64,000 bases of DNA from Granulicella mallensis (GCF_014203225.1 NZ_JACHIO010000002.1:248001-312000); one strand, 5' to 3'; shown: positions 54,278 to 64,000, counted from the stretch's first letter. A program made the numbers and translations. The notes: generated by a model not told the origin, from the letters alone.

Positions 54278-57200
54278 ATGTTCCGTTTTTCCCTGCCTCG
54301 TTCCGCCAGTCCGACAACGCGACTCGCCGCGCGTCGTTCCCGATTTTTCGGCCGTTCCTCGTTGCTCCTCGCCATTCTCTTTCTGCTCGCCGCAGGTCAG
54401 GCTATGGCACAGTTCGATTCCGCCAGTGTGCTCGGAACCCTTAGAGACCGCAGCGGCGCCTTCCTCCCCAAGAGCACGGTAGTGCTGACGAATATAGCTA
54501 CCCGCACTCAGCAGACCGCCGTCACCAACGGCCAGGGCGACTACGAGTTCGCCTCCGTCCAGCCGGGCGACTATAACCTGACCGCCGAACTCACAGGCTT
54601 CAAGACCGCGCACGTCGACCACATCACCGTAGCGGTGGCGGCACGCCAGCGCGTCGATGTCACGATGGATGTAGGCGGAGCCAGCGAGAGCGTCACCGTA
54701 ACCGGCGCCGAGAGCATGCTCGAGACAGATACCAGCGATCGCGGCGAGGTCATCGGCCAGCGCGAGATCGTCAACCTTCCGCTCAACGGCCGCTCCTACG
54801 CCGATCTCGCGCTACTGGTGCCGGGCGTCAGAAAATCTGTACTGGAAAACCAGACACTTTCAAGCCGCGATTCCTCCTTCAACGTCAACGGACAGCGCAG
54901 CGAACAGAACAACTTCATCCTCGACGGTCTGGATAACAACCTCTACGGAACCGACAACCAGGGCTTCTCGAACCAGACCATCCAACCCTCGCCAGACGCA
55001 CTCAGCGAGTTCAAGGTGATGACTGATAACTACAGCGCCGAGTACGGTCGTGTAACCGGAGCCGTCGTCAACGCGACAACCCGCAGCGGAACCAGCCACT
55101 TCCATGGCGCTGCATGGGAGTATCTCCGCAACACCTCGTTAAATGCCATCGGCCCCTTTCTGCCGCCGGTCAACGCACTGACCGGAAACACCCAGAAGCC
55201 GACCTATCAGCAGAACCAGTTCGGCGGAACCTTCGGCGGCCCAATCAAGACCCCCTTCCTGCGCAACAAGCAGTTCTTCTTCCTCGATTACGAAGGAGAG
55301 CGGCGAGTCACACGAAGCCTGGCCACCGCGACGATTCCGGACGCAAACCAGCGGCTCGGACGCTTCCCCACCCCTGTGATGAACCCCTATACCGGACAGA
55401 TCTACCAGGTGGATCCGGTCACAAAATTCGCCCAGGTGCCCACCTCATTGATCAATCCGCTGGCAACGCTGGTCCTGGCGGCTCTTCCTGCCACCAATGT
55501 TCCGGGCGCCTCCAACAACTATGTCTCTCTGCCGCGCGGCTCGCTCAACGACAACAAGGGAGATGCCCGTTACGATGGCTACTTCACCCCGAAGCTCAAC
55601 GCGTTCTTTCGCTTCAGCCAGCGCAACGTCGATATCTTCGATCCTCCCAATATCCCCGGCCCCGACGGCGGAAACTCCAACAGCATCGTTACGATCTTCG
55701 ACCAGCAGGAAGCCTTCGGCATCACCTACACCGTGAGCAATAACTCCCTGCTCGACGCTCGCGTCGGCATCAGCAAGGTCAACGGAAGCAAGGTGCCGCC
55801 CAACATCGGCCAACCCAGCTTCCTCGCCGAAGCCGGCATTCCCAACATCCCTACCGATCCACGCGTCGTTGGCCCGCTGAACTCACAGGCCGTAAACAAC
55901 TTCAGCAGCTTTGGCCGCCAGACGACAAGCCCGAACGTACAGAACCCCTTCGTCATCAACCCCAAGGTCAACTACTCCATGTTGCGCGCCGCGCACAGCT
56001 TGAAGTTCGGCTATGAGTATCAGCACATCTCCGTTGCCGACGATGACTTCCATCCGAAGTACGGCAACGACACCTACTCCGGAGCCTTCAGCACGCCTCC
56101 CATGGGAACGCCCACACCTGCCGGGCTCAGCAGTACGGTGACCAACGAAGCCATCGCCCTGACGGACTTCGTCTTCGGCGCGCGCAGCCACTACGAGTTG
56201 AATAACACTCACCTCGTCAGCATCCAGCAGCGTCTGCACCAGTGGTACGGACAAGACGATCTGCGTCTGAACCACAAGCTGACGGTCAACGTCGGTCTTC
56301 GCTATGAACTCGGAACGCCGGAGTGGGAGGCCAACAACCAGCTCGCCAACTTCGATCCCGCCACATCCCCCTCGACAGGCAAGCTGATCACCGCATCCCC
56401 CGGCTCAATCTACAACCGTGCGCTGGTCAACATGCAGAAGAACAACTTCGCACCCCGCGTCGGCTTCTCGTTCCAGGCACAACCTACCACGGTGGTTCGC
56501 GCAGGTTACGGCATCAGCTATACCCACTTCGTTCGTGAAGGCGGAGAGAACCTGCTGGTCTATAACGCTCCCTTCACCTTCGACGCGCAGGTAAACCAGA
56601 TCGCTCCCCTGGCCGCCAACGGACAGCCGCTCTGCACCAGCCTCTCGCAGAATCCCGCCTCCTGCTTCCGCACCACGATGCAGGGTTATGCCAACGGCTT
56701 CACCGATCCCTCCAACTTCAATCCTCTGCTGGCCCAGCCGCACTACGAGCCCGCGAACGATCCCAACGGCTACGCCGAAAGCTGGCATGTGACCGTACAG
56801 CAGCAGCTCACCAGGAACACCCTGCTCGATATCGCTTACGTTGGAGTATCAGGAAAGCACCTGCCGACCCTGGCGGACTACAACGAAGCGAATCCGCAAG
56901 CCCCTACCTGCCAATCAGCCAACACAGCCACTTGCTTGACAGTACAGAAACGTCGCCCCATCCAGAGCTTTGCCGGAATCGAAATCGCCTTCGGAGCGGG
57001 TGACAGCATCTATCACGCGCTTCAGGTCAAGCTGGAGCACCGATACTCGTACGGCCTCTACCTGCTCAACTCATTTACCTGGTCGCACGCCATCGACAAC
57101 GCCTCCGGCACCCTCGAGAACAACAATGGCGACACCAACTTCCTGACCTACAAGGACCCGAACTACGACCGCGGCCGCTCCGGCTACGATCAGCCGATCA

Positions 57201-57808
57201 ACGACACCACCTCGCTCGTCTACGATCTGCCGTACGGACGCGGAAAGCGCTTCGGAGGCAATGCAAATCACATCGTCCGGGGTGTTCTGGGAGACTGGCA
57301 GTTTACCGCGATCAACACGGCAACCAGCGGTCTTCCGATCAACATCACCTACTCTGCCGGTGGCTACAAGCTGGGCAACCTCGCGTCCGATGCCTTCGCC
57401 CTTACGGCAGGCGCGGCGTCGTCGGGCACACTCTATGCTCAACGCCCCAACACCATCGGCAACCCCGTGAACCCTTCCTCAAAGTGGGTAAAGACATCCT
57501 CTGCCCTCAATGGATATCTCAATCCCAGCACCGTGGTTTTGCCGACAGATCCAAGCCAGCCTCTCGGCAACACCGGCAGAAACTCTGCACGGGCACCCGG
57601 CTTCTCGCAGCTCGATCTAGGACTGCACAAAGCCTTCAATCTGTGGAGAGACAATACGAAACTTGATTTCCGCGCGGAAGCGTTCAACGCGCTGAACCAG
57701 GTGAACTACCAGGCTCCGGATGACACCAGAACAGATGGTGGCTACGGTTCGATCACTTCCGCCTATCCTGCACGGCAGCTCCAATTCGCCGTCAAGATCC
57801 TCTACTAA
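54278..57808 (+). CDS. TonB-dependent receptor with carboxypeptidase-regulatory-like N-terminus
   Basis: About 1176 residues from ATG 54278 (AGGAGA 10 bases upstream; the frame is open to 54116 but that segment lacks a site and would bury the signal peptide). Signal peptide ends near QAMAQ (residue ~45). CarbopepD_reg-like domain at about 50-130 (SASVLGTLRDRSGAFLPKS), plug with INLPLNGRSYADLALLVPGV-like motif (read at ~160-180) and LDGLDNN, then a barrel of over 900 residues ending in LQFAVKILY with a terminal aromatic residue. Such receptors import oligosaccharides or other bulky nutrients in Acidobacteria. Followed by an 18-bp hairpin, so transcribed alone. The divergent unknown membrane protein may regulate it. 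Confidence 0.92.
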   Translation: MFRFSLPRSASPTTRLAARRSRFFGRSSLLLAILFLLAAGQAMAQFDSASVLGTLRDRSGAFLPKSTVVLTNIATRTQQTAVTNGQGDYEFASVQPGDYNLTAELTGFKTAHVDHITVAVAARQRVDVTMDVGGASESVTVTGAESMLETDTSDRGEVIGQREIVNLPLNGRSYADLALLVPGVRKSVLENQTLSSRDSSFNVNGQRSEQNNFILDGLDNNLYGTDNQGFSNQTIQPSPDALSEFKVMTDNYSAEYGRVTGAVVNATTRSGTSHFHGAAWEYLRNTSLNAIGPFLPPVNALTGNTQKPTYQQNQFGGTFGGPIKTPFLRNKQFFFLDYEGERRVTRSLATATIPDANQRLGRFPTPVMNPYTGQIYQVDPVTKFAQVPTSLINPLATLVLAALPATNVPGASNNYVSLPRGSLNDNKGDARYDGYFTPKLNAFFRFSQRNVDIFDPPNIPGPDGGNSNSIVTIFDQQEAFGITYTVSNNSLLDARVGISKVNGSKVPPNIGQPSFLAEAGIPNIPTDPRVVGPLNSQAVNNFSSFGRQTTSPNVQNPFVINPKVNYSMLRAAHSLKFGYEYQHISVADDDFHPKYGNDTYSGAFSTPPMGTPTPAGLSSTVTNEAIALTDFVFGARSHYELNNTHLVSIQQRLHQWYGQDDLRLNHKLTVNVGLRYELGTPEWEANNQLANFDPATSPSTGKLITASPGSIYNRALVNMQKNNFAPRVGFSFQAQPTTVVRAGYGISYTHFVREGGENLLVYNAPFTFDAQVNQIAPLAANGQPLCTSLSQNPASCFRTTMQGYANGFTDPSNFNPLLAQPHYEPANDPNGYAESWHVTVQQQLTRNTLLDIAYVGVSGKHLPTLADYNEANPQAPTCQSANTATCLTVQKRRPIQSFAGIEIAFGAGDSIYHALQVKLEHRYSYGLYLLNSFTWSHAIDNASGTLENNNGDTNFLTYKDPNYDRGRSGYDQPINDTTSLVYDLPYGRGKRFGGNANHIVRGVLGDWQFTAINTATSGLPINITYSAGGYKLGNLASDAFALTAGAASSGTLYAQRPNTIGNPVNPSSKWVKTSSALNGYLNPSTVVLPTDPSQPLGNTGRNSARAPGFSQLDLGLHKAFNLWRDNTKLDFRAEAFNALNQVNYQAPDDTRTDGGYGSITSAYPARQLQFAVKILY

Positions 57809-57840
57809 CCTGTTTTCATCTCCAAGCAGGCTTATTTACA

Positions 57841-57881
57841 CCATACGACCTCGACAAGATTCCCTTGTCGAGGTCGTATGG
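57841..57881 (+). terminator. hairpin terminator after the TonB receptor gene
   Basis: A perfect 18-bp stem (57841-57858 with 57864-57881) around a 5-base loop, 33 bases after the stop codon. Confidence 0.7.
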
Positions 57882-57947
57882 CTTCCATCTCACGAACAAT
57901 AAGTACTTTTGCGGAACCGAACATAGATTCGCCGCGTATGACACAGG

Positions 57948-59294
57948 ATGCGAAGCCTCCTGCTTCTTGCCCTTTCTGCGTTCTCGCTCCTTCCCTTATC
58001 TGCACAGAGCCGAATCGCCATTGAAAATGTCACGCTCATCGATGGAACTGACCATGCACCCAGGCACGGCACTACTGTTGTCGTGGAAGGGGCGACAATC
58101 ATCGCAATTACCAGTAGTCACAAGCGTCAACCCCAGGGAACGAAGATCATTGACGGTACCGGGAAATTCCTGATCCCGGGGCTCTGGAACAACGACCTGC
58201 ATGGACCGGCCTTCGATCAGGCAAAGGCACCTCTTTTATCCCTGGTCTCCTACGGGATCACTACCGTACGCGATATGGGCGCGCCGCTGGATGATATTGT
58301 GCGGCTTCGCACCGCAACGGCCTCCGGAGCGCTCATCGGTCCACGTCTCTTCATTGCAGGTCCTCTATTGGAGGGACCTGTTTCTATCCAAATGTCACTC
58401 ATCGTCGCTCTGTTCGATGAGAAGCAGGCACGCGATGAGGTCCGAACTTTAAAACAACGCGGAGTCGATTATGTTGAAGTCGACACGAGCCTGACTCCGG
58501 AGCTGTATGGGGCTATTGCAGACGAGGCGAGGACTCAGGGGCTTCCGCTCGTTGGCCACATCCCTGCAGAGATCTCCGCCGGAAGCATCGTGCAGGCGAA
58601 TCAGAAGAACGTCGAACACTTAGGTGGAAGATTTCTCAACGTTCTCATCTCCTGCTCCAGCGACGAGGAATCTTTCAATATGGAAACAAAGAGAACCTAT
58701 AACGAACTCTTAACCGCGATGAAAGAAAAACGTCAGGCCAGCGAACCACAATTTAAAGCCGAATTTGACGATAGACTTCTCTCCACTTTTAGTGAGGATA
58801 AAGCTCAGCGCCTCTATCGTCTCTACGCGGCTCATGGCATCGCACAAACCCCAACACTGTATGTCCTGAACACCCTGTGGGCAAGCAACAAAGATGGGGA
58901 CAAGTTGAACGATCGTGATCTGGAGTCTGGAAAGAGAATCTTCGCAAAGGACCTGGAGGTAGTCGGAGAAATGAAGAAAGCTGGCGTCCCCATTCTTGCC
59001 GGAACAGACGGACCGTATCCCCAGGGAGGAGAAGCTCTGCATCGTGAACTGGAACTTCTCGTGCAGGCTGGGTTGACGCCTCTTCAGGCCCTTCAGTCGG
59101 CAACACGGGATGCCGCACAGTTCATGGGCGTATCGAAGAGCATGGGCACCATTGAACATGGAAAGATCGCAGACCTTGTGCTTCTCGACGCGAATCCTCT
59201 GGAGAACATCGCCAACACTCGCCACATCAACGCCGTTTTTCTACGGGGTACGCTCTTCACGGGAGATGAACTTTCGTCCATGAGGAGTCACTGA
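57948..59294 (+). CDS. amidohydrolase-family protein with an altered first metal motif
   Basis: 448 residues with a signal peptide (to about residue 20, LLPLSAQS). The composite domain and TIM barrel of imidazolonepropionase/prolidase-like amidohydrolases are clear: IENVTLIDGTDHAP, DGTGKFLIPGLW, SYGITTVRDMG, His in LVGHIPAE and VEHLGG, the Asp in ILAGTDGPYPQGGEALHRELELLVQAG (given in part), and KSMGTIEHGKIADLVLLDANPL. The first metal motif, normally HxH after PGLW-D, reads N-N-D-L-H, so the first His is replaced by Asp. The enzyme may bind one metal or have changed activity. Its substrate is unknown; neighbours give no clue. Confidence 0.88.
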   Translation: MRSLLLLALSAFSLLPLSAQSRIAIENVTLIDGTDHAPRHGTTVVVEGATIIAITSSHKRQPQGTKIIDGTGKFLIPGLWNNDLHGPAFDQAKAPLLSLVSYGITTVRDMGAPLDDIVRLRTATASGALIGPRLFIAGPLLEGPVSIQMSLIVALFDEKQARDEVRTLKQRGVDYVEVDTSLTPELYGAIADEARTQGLPLVGHIPAEISAGSIVQANQKNVEHLGGRFLNVLISCSSDEESFNMETKRTYNELLTAMKEKRQASEPQFKAEFDDRLLSTFSEDKAQRLYRLYAAHGIAQTPTLYVLNTLWASNKDGDKLNDRDLESGKRIFAKDLEVVGEMKKAGVPILAGTDGPYPQGGEALHRELELLVQAGLTPLQALQSATRDAAQFMGVSKSMGTIEHGKIADLVLLDANPLENIANTRHINAVFLRGTLFTGDELSSMRSH

Positions 59295-59344
59295 AATCCA
59301 GTTGCGGTGACTCCTCGTCATTCTGATTATCATGCTAGTGGCCA

Positions 59345-59590
59345 TCCATAGCGCGAAGCGCATTCCCTGATGCTTCAGCATCAGGGAGACGGAGGGAGCC
59401 GTAGCCTTTAGGCTACGGAATTAGAGGCTTAGCAAAGATGTGGCCTTTAGGCCCGGGCCTTCTTTCGGCTGCGAACAAAAGGCCCGGGGCTAAAGCCCAA
59501 TTCTTGCTTAGCCCTTGATTCCGTAGCCTAAAGGCTACGGCTCCCTCCGTACCGCGACGCTAAAGCGTCACGGTTTGCGCTTCGCGCTAT
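59345..59590 (-). repeat. 240-bp palindrome-rich repeat element, copy 2 (inverted)
   Basis: The reverse complement of this stretch matches 45218-45457 nearly base for base, including all internal palindromes; differences sit mainly in the loops between them. It lies between the amidohydrolase gene and a converging glycosidase-like gene. Confidence 0.88.
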
Positions 59591-59666
59591 TCGGAACGGC
59601 CCACTTTTAAATGGATTAAAGACGCTAGATCTAACCGCCAATTTCAAGCCACATCTAGGTCTGGAA

Positions 59667-61025
59667 TCACTTTTCTTGATGTCCTGACGACTTCGACAAC
59701 CGCGTGATGAAGTCGAGATAGACAAGCGCCGCCGGTGAATAGCCGCTGGGATCGACGCGTGTGAACTCTCCTGTCAGCGGGTCCATCTGCTGCCGGAACT
59801 CCGTATGCCGGCTGATGGCCTCGCACCACTGGTACATCATGTGGGCCTGCTCCTTCGCCTTGCCGTAGTGCGTCATCCAGCGCGGCGCACGAAGCGCCGT
59901 CAACGCCTGCGATGCTCCACCCCAGCTATTGCGCGGGATCGGCCGCACAAAAGCCGAATCGTCCTGCGCGATCGACGTCAGCGGAAACGGCGCCCAGAAC
60001 GCCTTGGGATTATGAATCTGACGCGTCCATATGGCTTCGAAGATCGCCTTGTCCTTGCGATCGGAGAGCTTCAGCACATGCTCTCCGAGTACTCGGCTGA
60101 TGACGTCCGAACGCACTCGAACAAACTTGCCCTGTGCATCCAGATCGTAGAAGGCCGCATCCTGCGGATCGTAGAGCTTATCGAGGATGAGCCGCCGAAT
60201 CGTCTCCGCATCCTCCTGCCAGCGAGCTGCCTCGTCCTTCTTGCCAAGGGCCGTGGCCATCGCCGCAAGCGCCACACGGCCTCCATAAGCCGTAGCGGAA
60301 AGATCCGGGCAGAGACGCGGCAGTGTATCGACGCTGTGGTCGTAGAGATGAGCGTCAGCCCTCGGGCACTGCTTCGGAGTCCCCGTCCAGCGCGGGCTGT
60401 TGTCGTGCCCCGTGTCGTAGACGCAGAATCCTTCGACCAGCCCTGTCTTTCGCGTATCTCGAAATTGCCGCAGCCAGGCATCCCAACGCGAGCAAGCCTT
60501 GTACGCAGTCTGAAGAAACTCTTCGTCCTTCGTCATCTGTGACAGTTCCCACGCCGTCGCGGCGATAGGGACAACCATCTGGATCTGCCCATAGCCCGTC
60601 GCGCTCATCTTCACACAGGCCGGAAGCTGCCCATCTTCTTTCTGCAGCGTGAAGAAGGCCATGTGGTTGTTACGCGCGACCTGAAGCGGCGTCACCTGCC
60701 CTGGCTTCGTGTCGATGTACCGGCTCAGACTGCGGTACACCAGGCCCTCCTGCGGCGCGCACTCTTGCCACACCCCGGGATAGACACTGCCCTCCAGCAG
60801 AACAGGCTGATCGTAACGCGGAACGATCTTGATGTTCTCCGCCAGCATGGCCAGCGCCGCATCCCACGTACGCTGCCAGCGCGCATCGGCATCCGGAAAC
60901 TTCGGAGGAGGCATAGAGCCTGAAGTACCTTGCCCAAACGAAGCCCGTAACGGAAGCGCAAATGCTGAAACTGCGGCAGCAGCACGGGCAAGAAAAGTCC
61001 TGCGGCTGGAATAAGTCGAGATCAT
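59667..61025 (-). CDS. Tat-exported six-hairpin glycosidase-like protein
   Basis: 452 residues from ATG 61025, chosen because GGAGGT lies 10 bases upstream; a longer frame to 61145 has no site and would put 40 residues before the Tat signal. The Tat motif is SRRTFLARAA followed by a hydrophobic stretch. The mature protein is an (alpha/alpha)6 barrel like that of trehalase/GH63-type or mannosylglycerate hydrolase-like enzymes: VYPGVWQECAPQEGLVYR, NNHMAFFTLQKEDGQLPA, FCVYDTGHDNSPRW, NPKAFWAPFPL, and IPRNSWGGASQAL. Probable acids are the Asp in DTGHDNSP and a Glu near the C-terminus. The substrate is not known. It is divergent from a TonB-dependent receptor 225 bases away, so both may serve uptake of one glycan. 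Confidence 0.8.
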   Translation of the reverse strand: MISTYSSRRTFLARAAAAVSAFALPLRASFGQGTSGSMPPPKFPDADARWQRTWDAALAMLAENIKIVPRYDQPVLLEGSVYPGVWQECAPQEGLVYRSLSRYIDTKPGQVTPLQVARNNHMAFFTLQKEDGQLPACVKMSATGYGQIQMVVPIAATAWELSQMTKDEEFLQTAYKACSRWDAWLRQFRDTRKTGLVEGFCVYDTGHDNSPRWTGTPKQCPRADAHLYDHSVDTLPRLCPDLSATAYGGRVALAAMATALGKKDEAARWQEDAETIRRLILDKLYDPQDAAFYDLDAQGKFVRVRSDVISRVLGEHVLKLSDRKDKAIFEAIWTRQIHNPKAFWAPFPLTSIAQDDSAFVRPIPRNSWGGASQALTALRAPRWMTHYGKAKEQAHMMYQWCEAISRHTEFRQQMDPLTGEFTRVDPSGYSPAALVYLDFITRLSKSSGHQEK

Positions 61026-61164
61026 TTTTTTACACACCTCCGGCATTGCCGATCCATCCCTGCTCGTTAACTGCCTCTCCAGACAACGTCCGAACAGCCT
61101 TAGATCTTCCGCGCAAAGCGTATCAGTTTCGCAAATATATTTCACTCATAAAATAACTTTCCTA

Positions 61165-61194
61165 TTGACAAATGTTTTGGAACGCTCCTAACAT
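61165..61194 (+). promoter_or_regulatory. sigma-70-type promoter of the right-edge TonB receptor gene
   Basis: TTGACA at 61165-61170, an 18-base spacer, then TAACAT at 61189-61194 (4 of 6 matches). The leader would be about 50 bases. Confidence 0.6.
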
Positions 61195-61249
61195 CTGCCT
61201 CGTCCTCAAAAGCTGCAACGGATTCACCCCATCTCTGCCGAGGTTTAGC

Positions 61250-64000
61250 ATGCACGCATCTAACCGCTCTCGCCGCCGTCTCTCCTGCAACGTTCTCGCG
61301 TTGCTCTTTCTGCTTTCGGCGTTGGTCTACGCCCCCTTCGCGCAGGGACAGATCGGCGGCCAGGGAGCCATCTCCGGTACCGTCACGGATCAGTCAGGCG
61401 CAGCGATTCCAGGAGCTACCGTCAGCGCAACCAACATCGGAACGAACTCGGTCACCACCCGCACTACTTCAAGTGCCGGCTACTACGTGCTTTCACCGAT
61501 CGCGCCGGGCGAGTACACCATCACGACGTCAGCCCAGGGATTCAGCCCACTCACGCAGGAGCATCTCGTCGTCGATGCACTGCAGACCGTTGGGTACAGC
61601 CCAAAGCTCACGATAGGTTCCGTCACCGAGAAGATCACCGTCGACACCGCACCGCCGGCTCTCGAAACCGAGAACGCAACACTAGGCACGACGATGGAGC
61701 AGAAGGAATACACCAACCTGCCCTTGATCATGAATGGTTCGCCACGCAATCCCACCTCATTCGTAGGCTTGATGCCGGGCGTAAATGGTGGTGTCGGACG
61801 TTCGGGGGAATTCAACGGCAGCGGTTCTGCAGGTTATCTCGACGAAGTCTATGTCGACGGCATCCCACTGACGGCTCCCGTACAGCAGGGAGACAATCGC
61901 TCCGTAGCGTACACCGTTTCGCCCGAAGCCGTAGAGCAGTTTCAGGTGCAGACCAGCGGCTCCCCTGTTGAGTTTGAAGGCGCCGGTATTCAAAACTACG
62001 TGATCAAATCCGGCACGAATCAGTATCATGGCAATCTCTTCGGCTACGTCCGCAATACGATCTTTGACACCTGGGGATTCTCGGCAGCAGTCACCAACAT
62101 CAACAGCATCACCAAGCTGCCGGTGAAACCAGTGGAGCACCAACTGGAGGTAGGCGGCAGCCTTGGCGGCCCGATCATCAAAGACAAGTTGTTCGCCTTT
62201 GGCACCTATGACAACTTCAAATACACAAGCACACCCAATCCCACGCAGTTGACCGTTCCCACCATGCTCGCCAGAAACGGCGACTTCACGGAATATCCGT
62301 ACCCCGTCTACGACCCCACAACGACAGCCGCCTGCACCGCGGCAACCGGCACCCCTTGCCGCTATCAATTCATGGGCTTGAAGAATGGTGTACCGACGCC
62401 CAACGTGATCGATCCAAGCCGCATCTCTCCTATCTCGAAGGCGCTGGCAGCGGCGCTCCCAACTCCGACCAATTCCGCGCTGGTAAATAACTATTTCTCG
62501 GCGATCAAAACAGGAACGACCTACTGGAAGAGCGCCGAACGAGTCGATTACGATCTCAGCAGCAAACAGCGCCTCTCGGGAATTCTGCTCGTTGGAAACT
62601 ACGCAACCGTCGGCCCGGACTATACGTCAAAGCTGCCCTTGCCCTACGGCACCGCGGAGTACGTCTCGCAGTTCTCCATCACAGGAGATGTGGAACACAG
62701 TTACACGATCACTCCACACCTGGTAAATCAACTGAAGTACGCGTTCAACCGGCTTGCGGCTCCCGACGTAAATGCCACCCTCGGCACCCCGAACACCGCG
62801 CAGAATGCAGGCCTGACCGGACTCCCTGCAGGCGAAGCAACGGACACTTTTCCAGCGGTCAACTTTTCAGGGGGCGTCGATAATCCGACGAGCTGGCACG
62901 CGATCTCCGGGTCGGTTTCGAACAACGAAGTGGTCAATACGTACATCTTGATCGACAACATGCAGTATCTCCACGGCAAGCATTCCATGACCTTTGGCGG
63001 CCAGATCCAGTGGCTCCAGGACAACTACAAATATCCCAATAACAGCAACAGCTTCCCGATGACCTATGGCTTCAACAGCACCGAGACCGCGAACTTTTAT
63101 CCCGCCGGGAACAAGTCTGCTGGAACACTCAATACAGCGGCAACGGGCGTAGCTTATGCGGGCTTCCTGCTCGGCGCAGTAGATTCTTCGAGTCTGCAGA
63201 TTACCTCTCTGCCGGAGACTGGCGCTCGCTATAAGACCTACGCACCGTACTTTCAGGACGACTACAAAGCGCTGAAAAATCTGACGATCAATCTCGGTAT
63301 CCGCTGGGATCTCTGGACGCCCTTCAAAGAAGTTCGCAATCGTTCTGCCTACTTCGACCCAACCGAAACGAACCCTCTCACAGGTACCGCCGGCGCGCTG
63401 AAGTACTACGGCAACGGGCCCAACAGTTGTAACTGCTCTTCTCCTATCCAGATGTGGTGGAAGAATGTCGCGCCACGCATCGGCTTCGCTTACGCCGTTA
63501 CGCCCAAGACTGTCATCCGCGGGGCTTATGGCATCTCGTATGCACGCGATGCCGCTGAGGGTGGCCACAACTCCGGCGCCCGCACCGGGCCCAGCCAGCA
63601 AGGATTCGCGGGAACCACATCACTCGCCGGTACATCCCTCGGAGAAGCTGCTTTCTCCTGGGATTCGGACACCAGCAGAATTGGTCCCACAGTCTTTGGC
63701 GCAGGCGCCTTTCCTGGTTCCGTGCCGGTACTGCCGGACACCGATCCCACCCAACTCAGCGGCAACTCCAGCGCGCAGTTGACCTCGGCAGGAGCTGTCG
63801 TTCAAGGCTCAACCATTGGTTACGGCGATCCATACCTCGGCCGTCGTGTTCCCTACTTCCAGAACATAAACTTTGGCGTCCAACGCGCTGTCACCAATAC
63901 GACAACGCTTAGCGTCAACTACGTGGGCAGCCTTGGACACTTCGTTCCGGGTGCTCCTCGCGGTTACTGGACCGACAAATTGGATCCCAAATATCTTCTC
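61250..64000 (+). CDS. TonB-dependent receptor with carboxypeptidase-regulatory-like N-terminus, partial
   Basis: Open from ATG 61250 to the window edge (917 codons, no stop), so the C-terminus is missing. GAGG lies 9 bases before the ATG. A signal peptide (basic RSRRR start, hydrophobic core, cleavage near APFAQG) is followed by the CarbopepD_reg-like domain at about 35-120 (GAISGTVTDQSGAAIPGATV), plug region (LPLIMNGSPRNPTSFVGLMP, VDGIPL) and a long barrel (LEVGGSLGGPIIKDKLFAFG; YAPYFQDDYKALKNLTINLG). Divergent from the glycosidase-like gene. Carbohydrate uptake is a guess from that neighbour. Confidence 0.9.
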   Translation, partial: MHASNRSRRRLSCNVLALLFLLSALVYAPFAQGQIGGQGAISGTVTDQSGAAIPGATVSATNIGTNSVTTRTTSSAGYYVLSPIAPGEYTITTSAQGFSPLTQEHLVVDALQTVGYSPKLTIGSVTEKITVDTAPPALETENATLGTTMEQKEYTNLPLIMNGSPRNPTSFVGLMPGVNGGVGRSGEFNGSGSAGYLDEVYVDGIPLTAPVQQGDNRSVAYTVSPEAVEQFQVQTSGSPVEFEGAGIQNYVIKSGTNQYHGNLFGYVRNTIFDTWGFSAAVTNINSITKLPVKPVEHQLEVGGSLGGPIIKDKLFAFGTYDNFKYTSTPNPTQLTVPTMLARNGDFTEYPYPVYDPTTTAACTAATGTPCRYQFMGLKNGVPTPNVIDPSRISPISKALAAALPTPTNSALVNNYFSAIKTGTTYWKSAERVDYDLSSKQRLSGILLVGNYATVGPDYTSKLPLPYGTAEYVSQFSITGDVEHSYTITPHLVNQLKYAFNRLAAPDVNATLGTPNTAQNAGLTGLPAGEATDTFPAVNFSGGVDNPTSWHAISGSVSNNEVVNTYILIDNMQYLHGKHSMTFGGQIQWLQDNYKYPNNSNSFPMTYGFNSTETANFYPAGNKSAGTLNTAATGVAYAGFLLGAVDSSSLQITSLPETGARYKTYAPYFQDDYKALKNLTINLGIRWDLWTPFKEVRNRSAYFDPTETNPLTGTAGALKYYGNGPNSCNCSSPIQMWWKNVAPRIGFAYAVTPKTVIRGAYGISYARDAAEGGHNSGARTGPSQQGFAGTTSLAGTSLGEAAFSWDSDTSRIGPTVFGAGAFPGSVPVLPDTDPTQLSGNSSAQLTSAGAVVQGSTIGYGDPYLGRRVPYFQNINFGVQRAVTNTTTLSVNYVGSLGHFVPGAPRGYWTDKLDPKYLL

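Overview
The window looks like chromosomal DNA of an acidobacterium of the Acidobacteriaceae type (Granulicella, Terriglobus or Edaphobacter-like). This is inferred from gene content: an orphan duplicated MacB-type permease, several very large TonB-dependent receptors that open with a carboxypeptidase-regulatory-like domain, an S53 peptidase next to an FG-GAP protein, and long GC-rich foldback repeats between genes. No species can be named from this alone. No rRNA, tRNA, CRISPR array, insertion sequence or phage gene was seen.

1-9.1 kb: a partial YVTN-type beta-propeller protein, then a leftward gene set that forms the most interesting locus. It encodes two radical SAM/SPASM proteins, each with an N-terminal PqqD-like domain; a 54-residue peptide ending in a cysteine cluster (GG, then STICGCCFC); a strong intrinsic terminator; an ABC exporter; and an orphan permease. 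I read this as a ribosomally made, radical-SAM-modified peptide (RiPP) system whose precursor I cannot match to a family I know. 9.4-17.5 kb: a divergent thioredoxin-like protein, then a rightward operon of HlyD adaptor, MacB-type ATPase, TolC-like channel, sigma-54 response regulator and histidine kinase, preceded by a -24/-12 promoter and a palindromic activator site. This operon has an ATPase but no permease, while the peptide locus has a permease without its own MacB-type ATPase.

17.8-30.5 kb: nitroreductase and adenosine/adenine deaminase; two large secreted proteins (FG-GAP repeats; S53 peptidase broken by one in-frame TAG) that share an unusual C-terminus; a LytS/LytTR-type two-component pair; MgtC and a receptor remnant. 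31-36 kb: an RcnR-like metal sensor, then a PepSY membrane protein and a TonB-dependent receptor that probably act together in metal uptake or reduction. 36-45 kb: biotin synthase, DUF1772 protein, AlkB, KdsC-like phosphatase, a DyP peroxidase/encapsulin nanocompartment pair, signal peptidase I-like protein, TetR/SDR divergent pair, XRE regulator.

45-54 kb: repeat element, a three-gene unit of unknown function with a tiny secreted peptide carrying a perfect tandem 10-residue repeat, RcnB-like protein, TPM protein, Cu/Zn SOD, cupin, threonine aldolase, RidA, and a membrane protein of unknown function. 54-64 kb: TonB-dependent receptor, amidohydrolase, second (inverted) copy of the repeat element, a six-hairpin glycosidase-like protein and a divergent TonB-dependent receptor that runs off the right edge.
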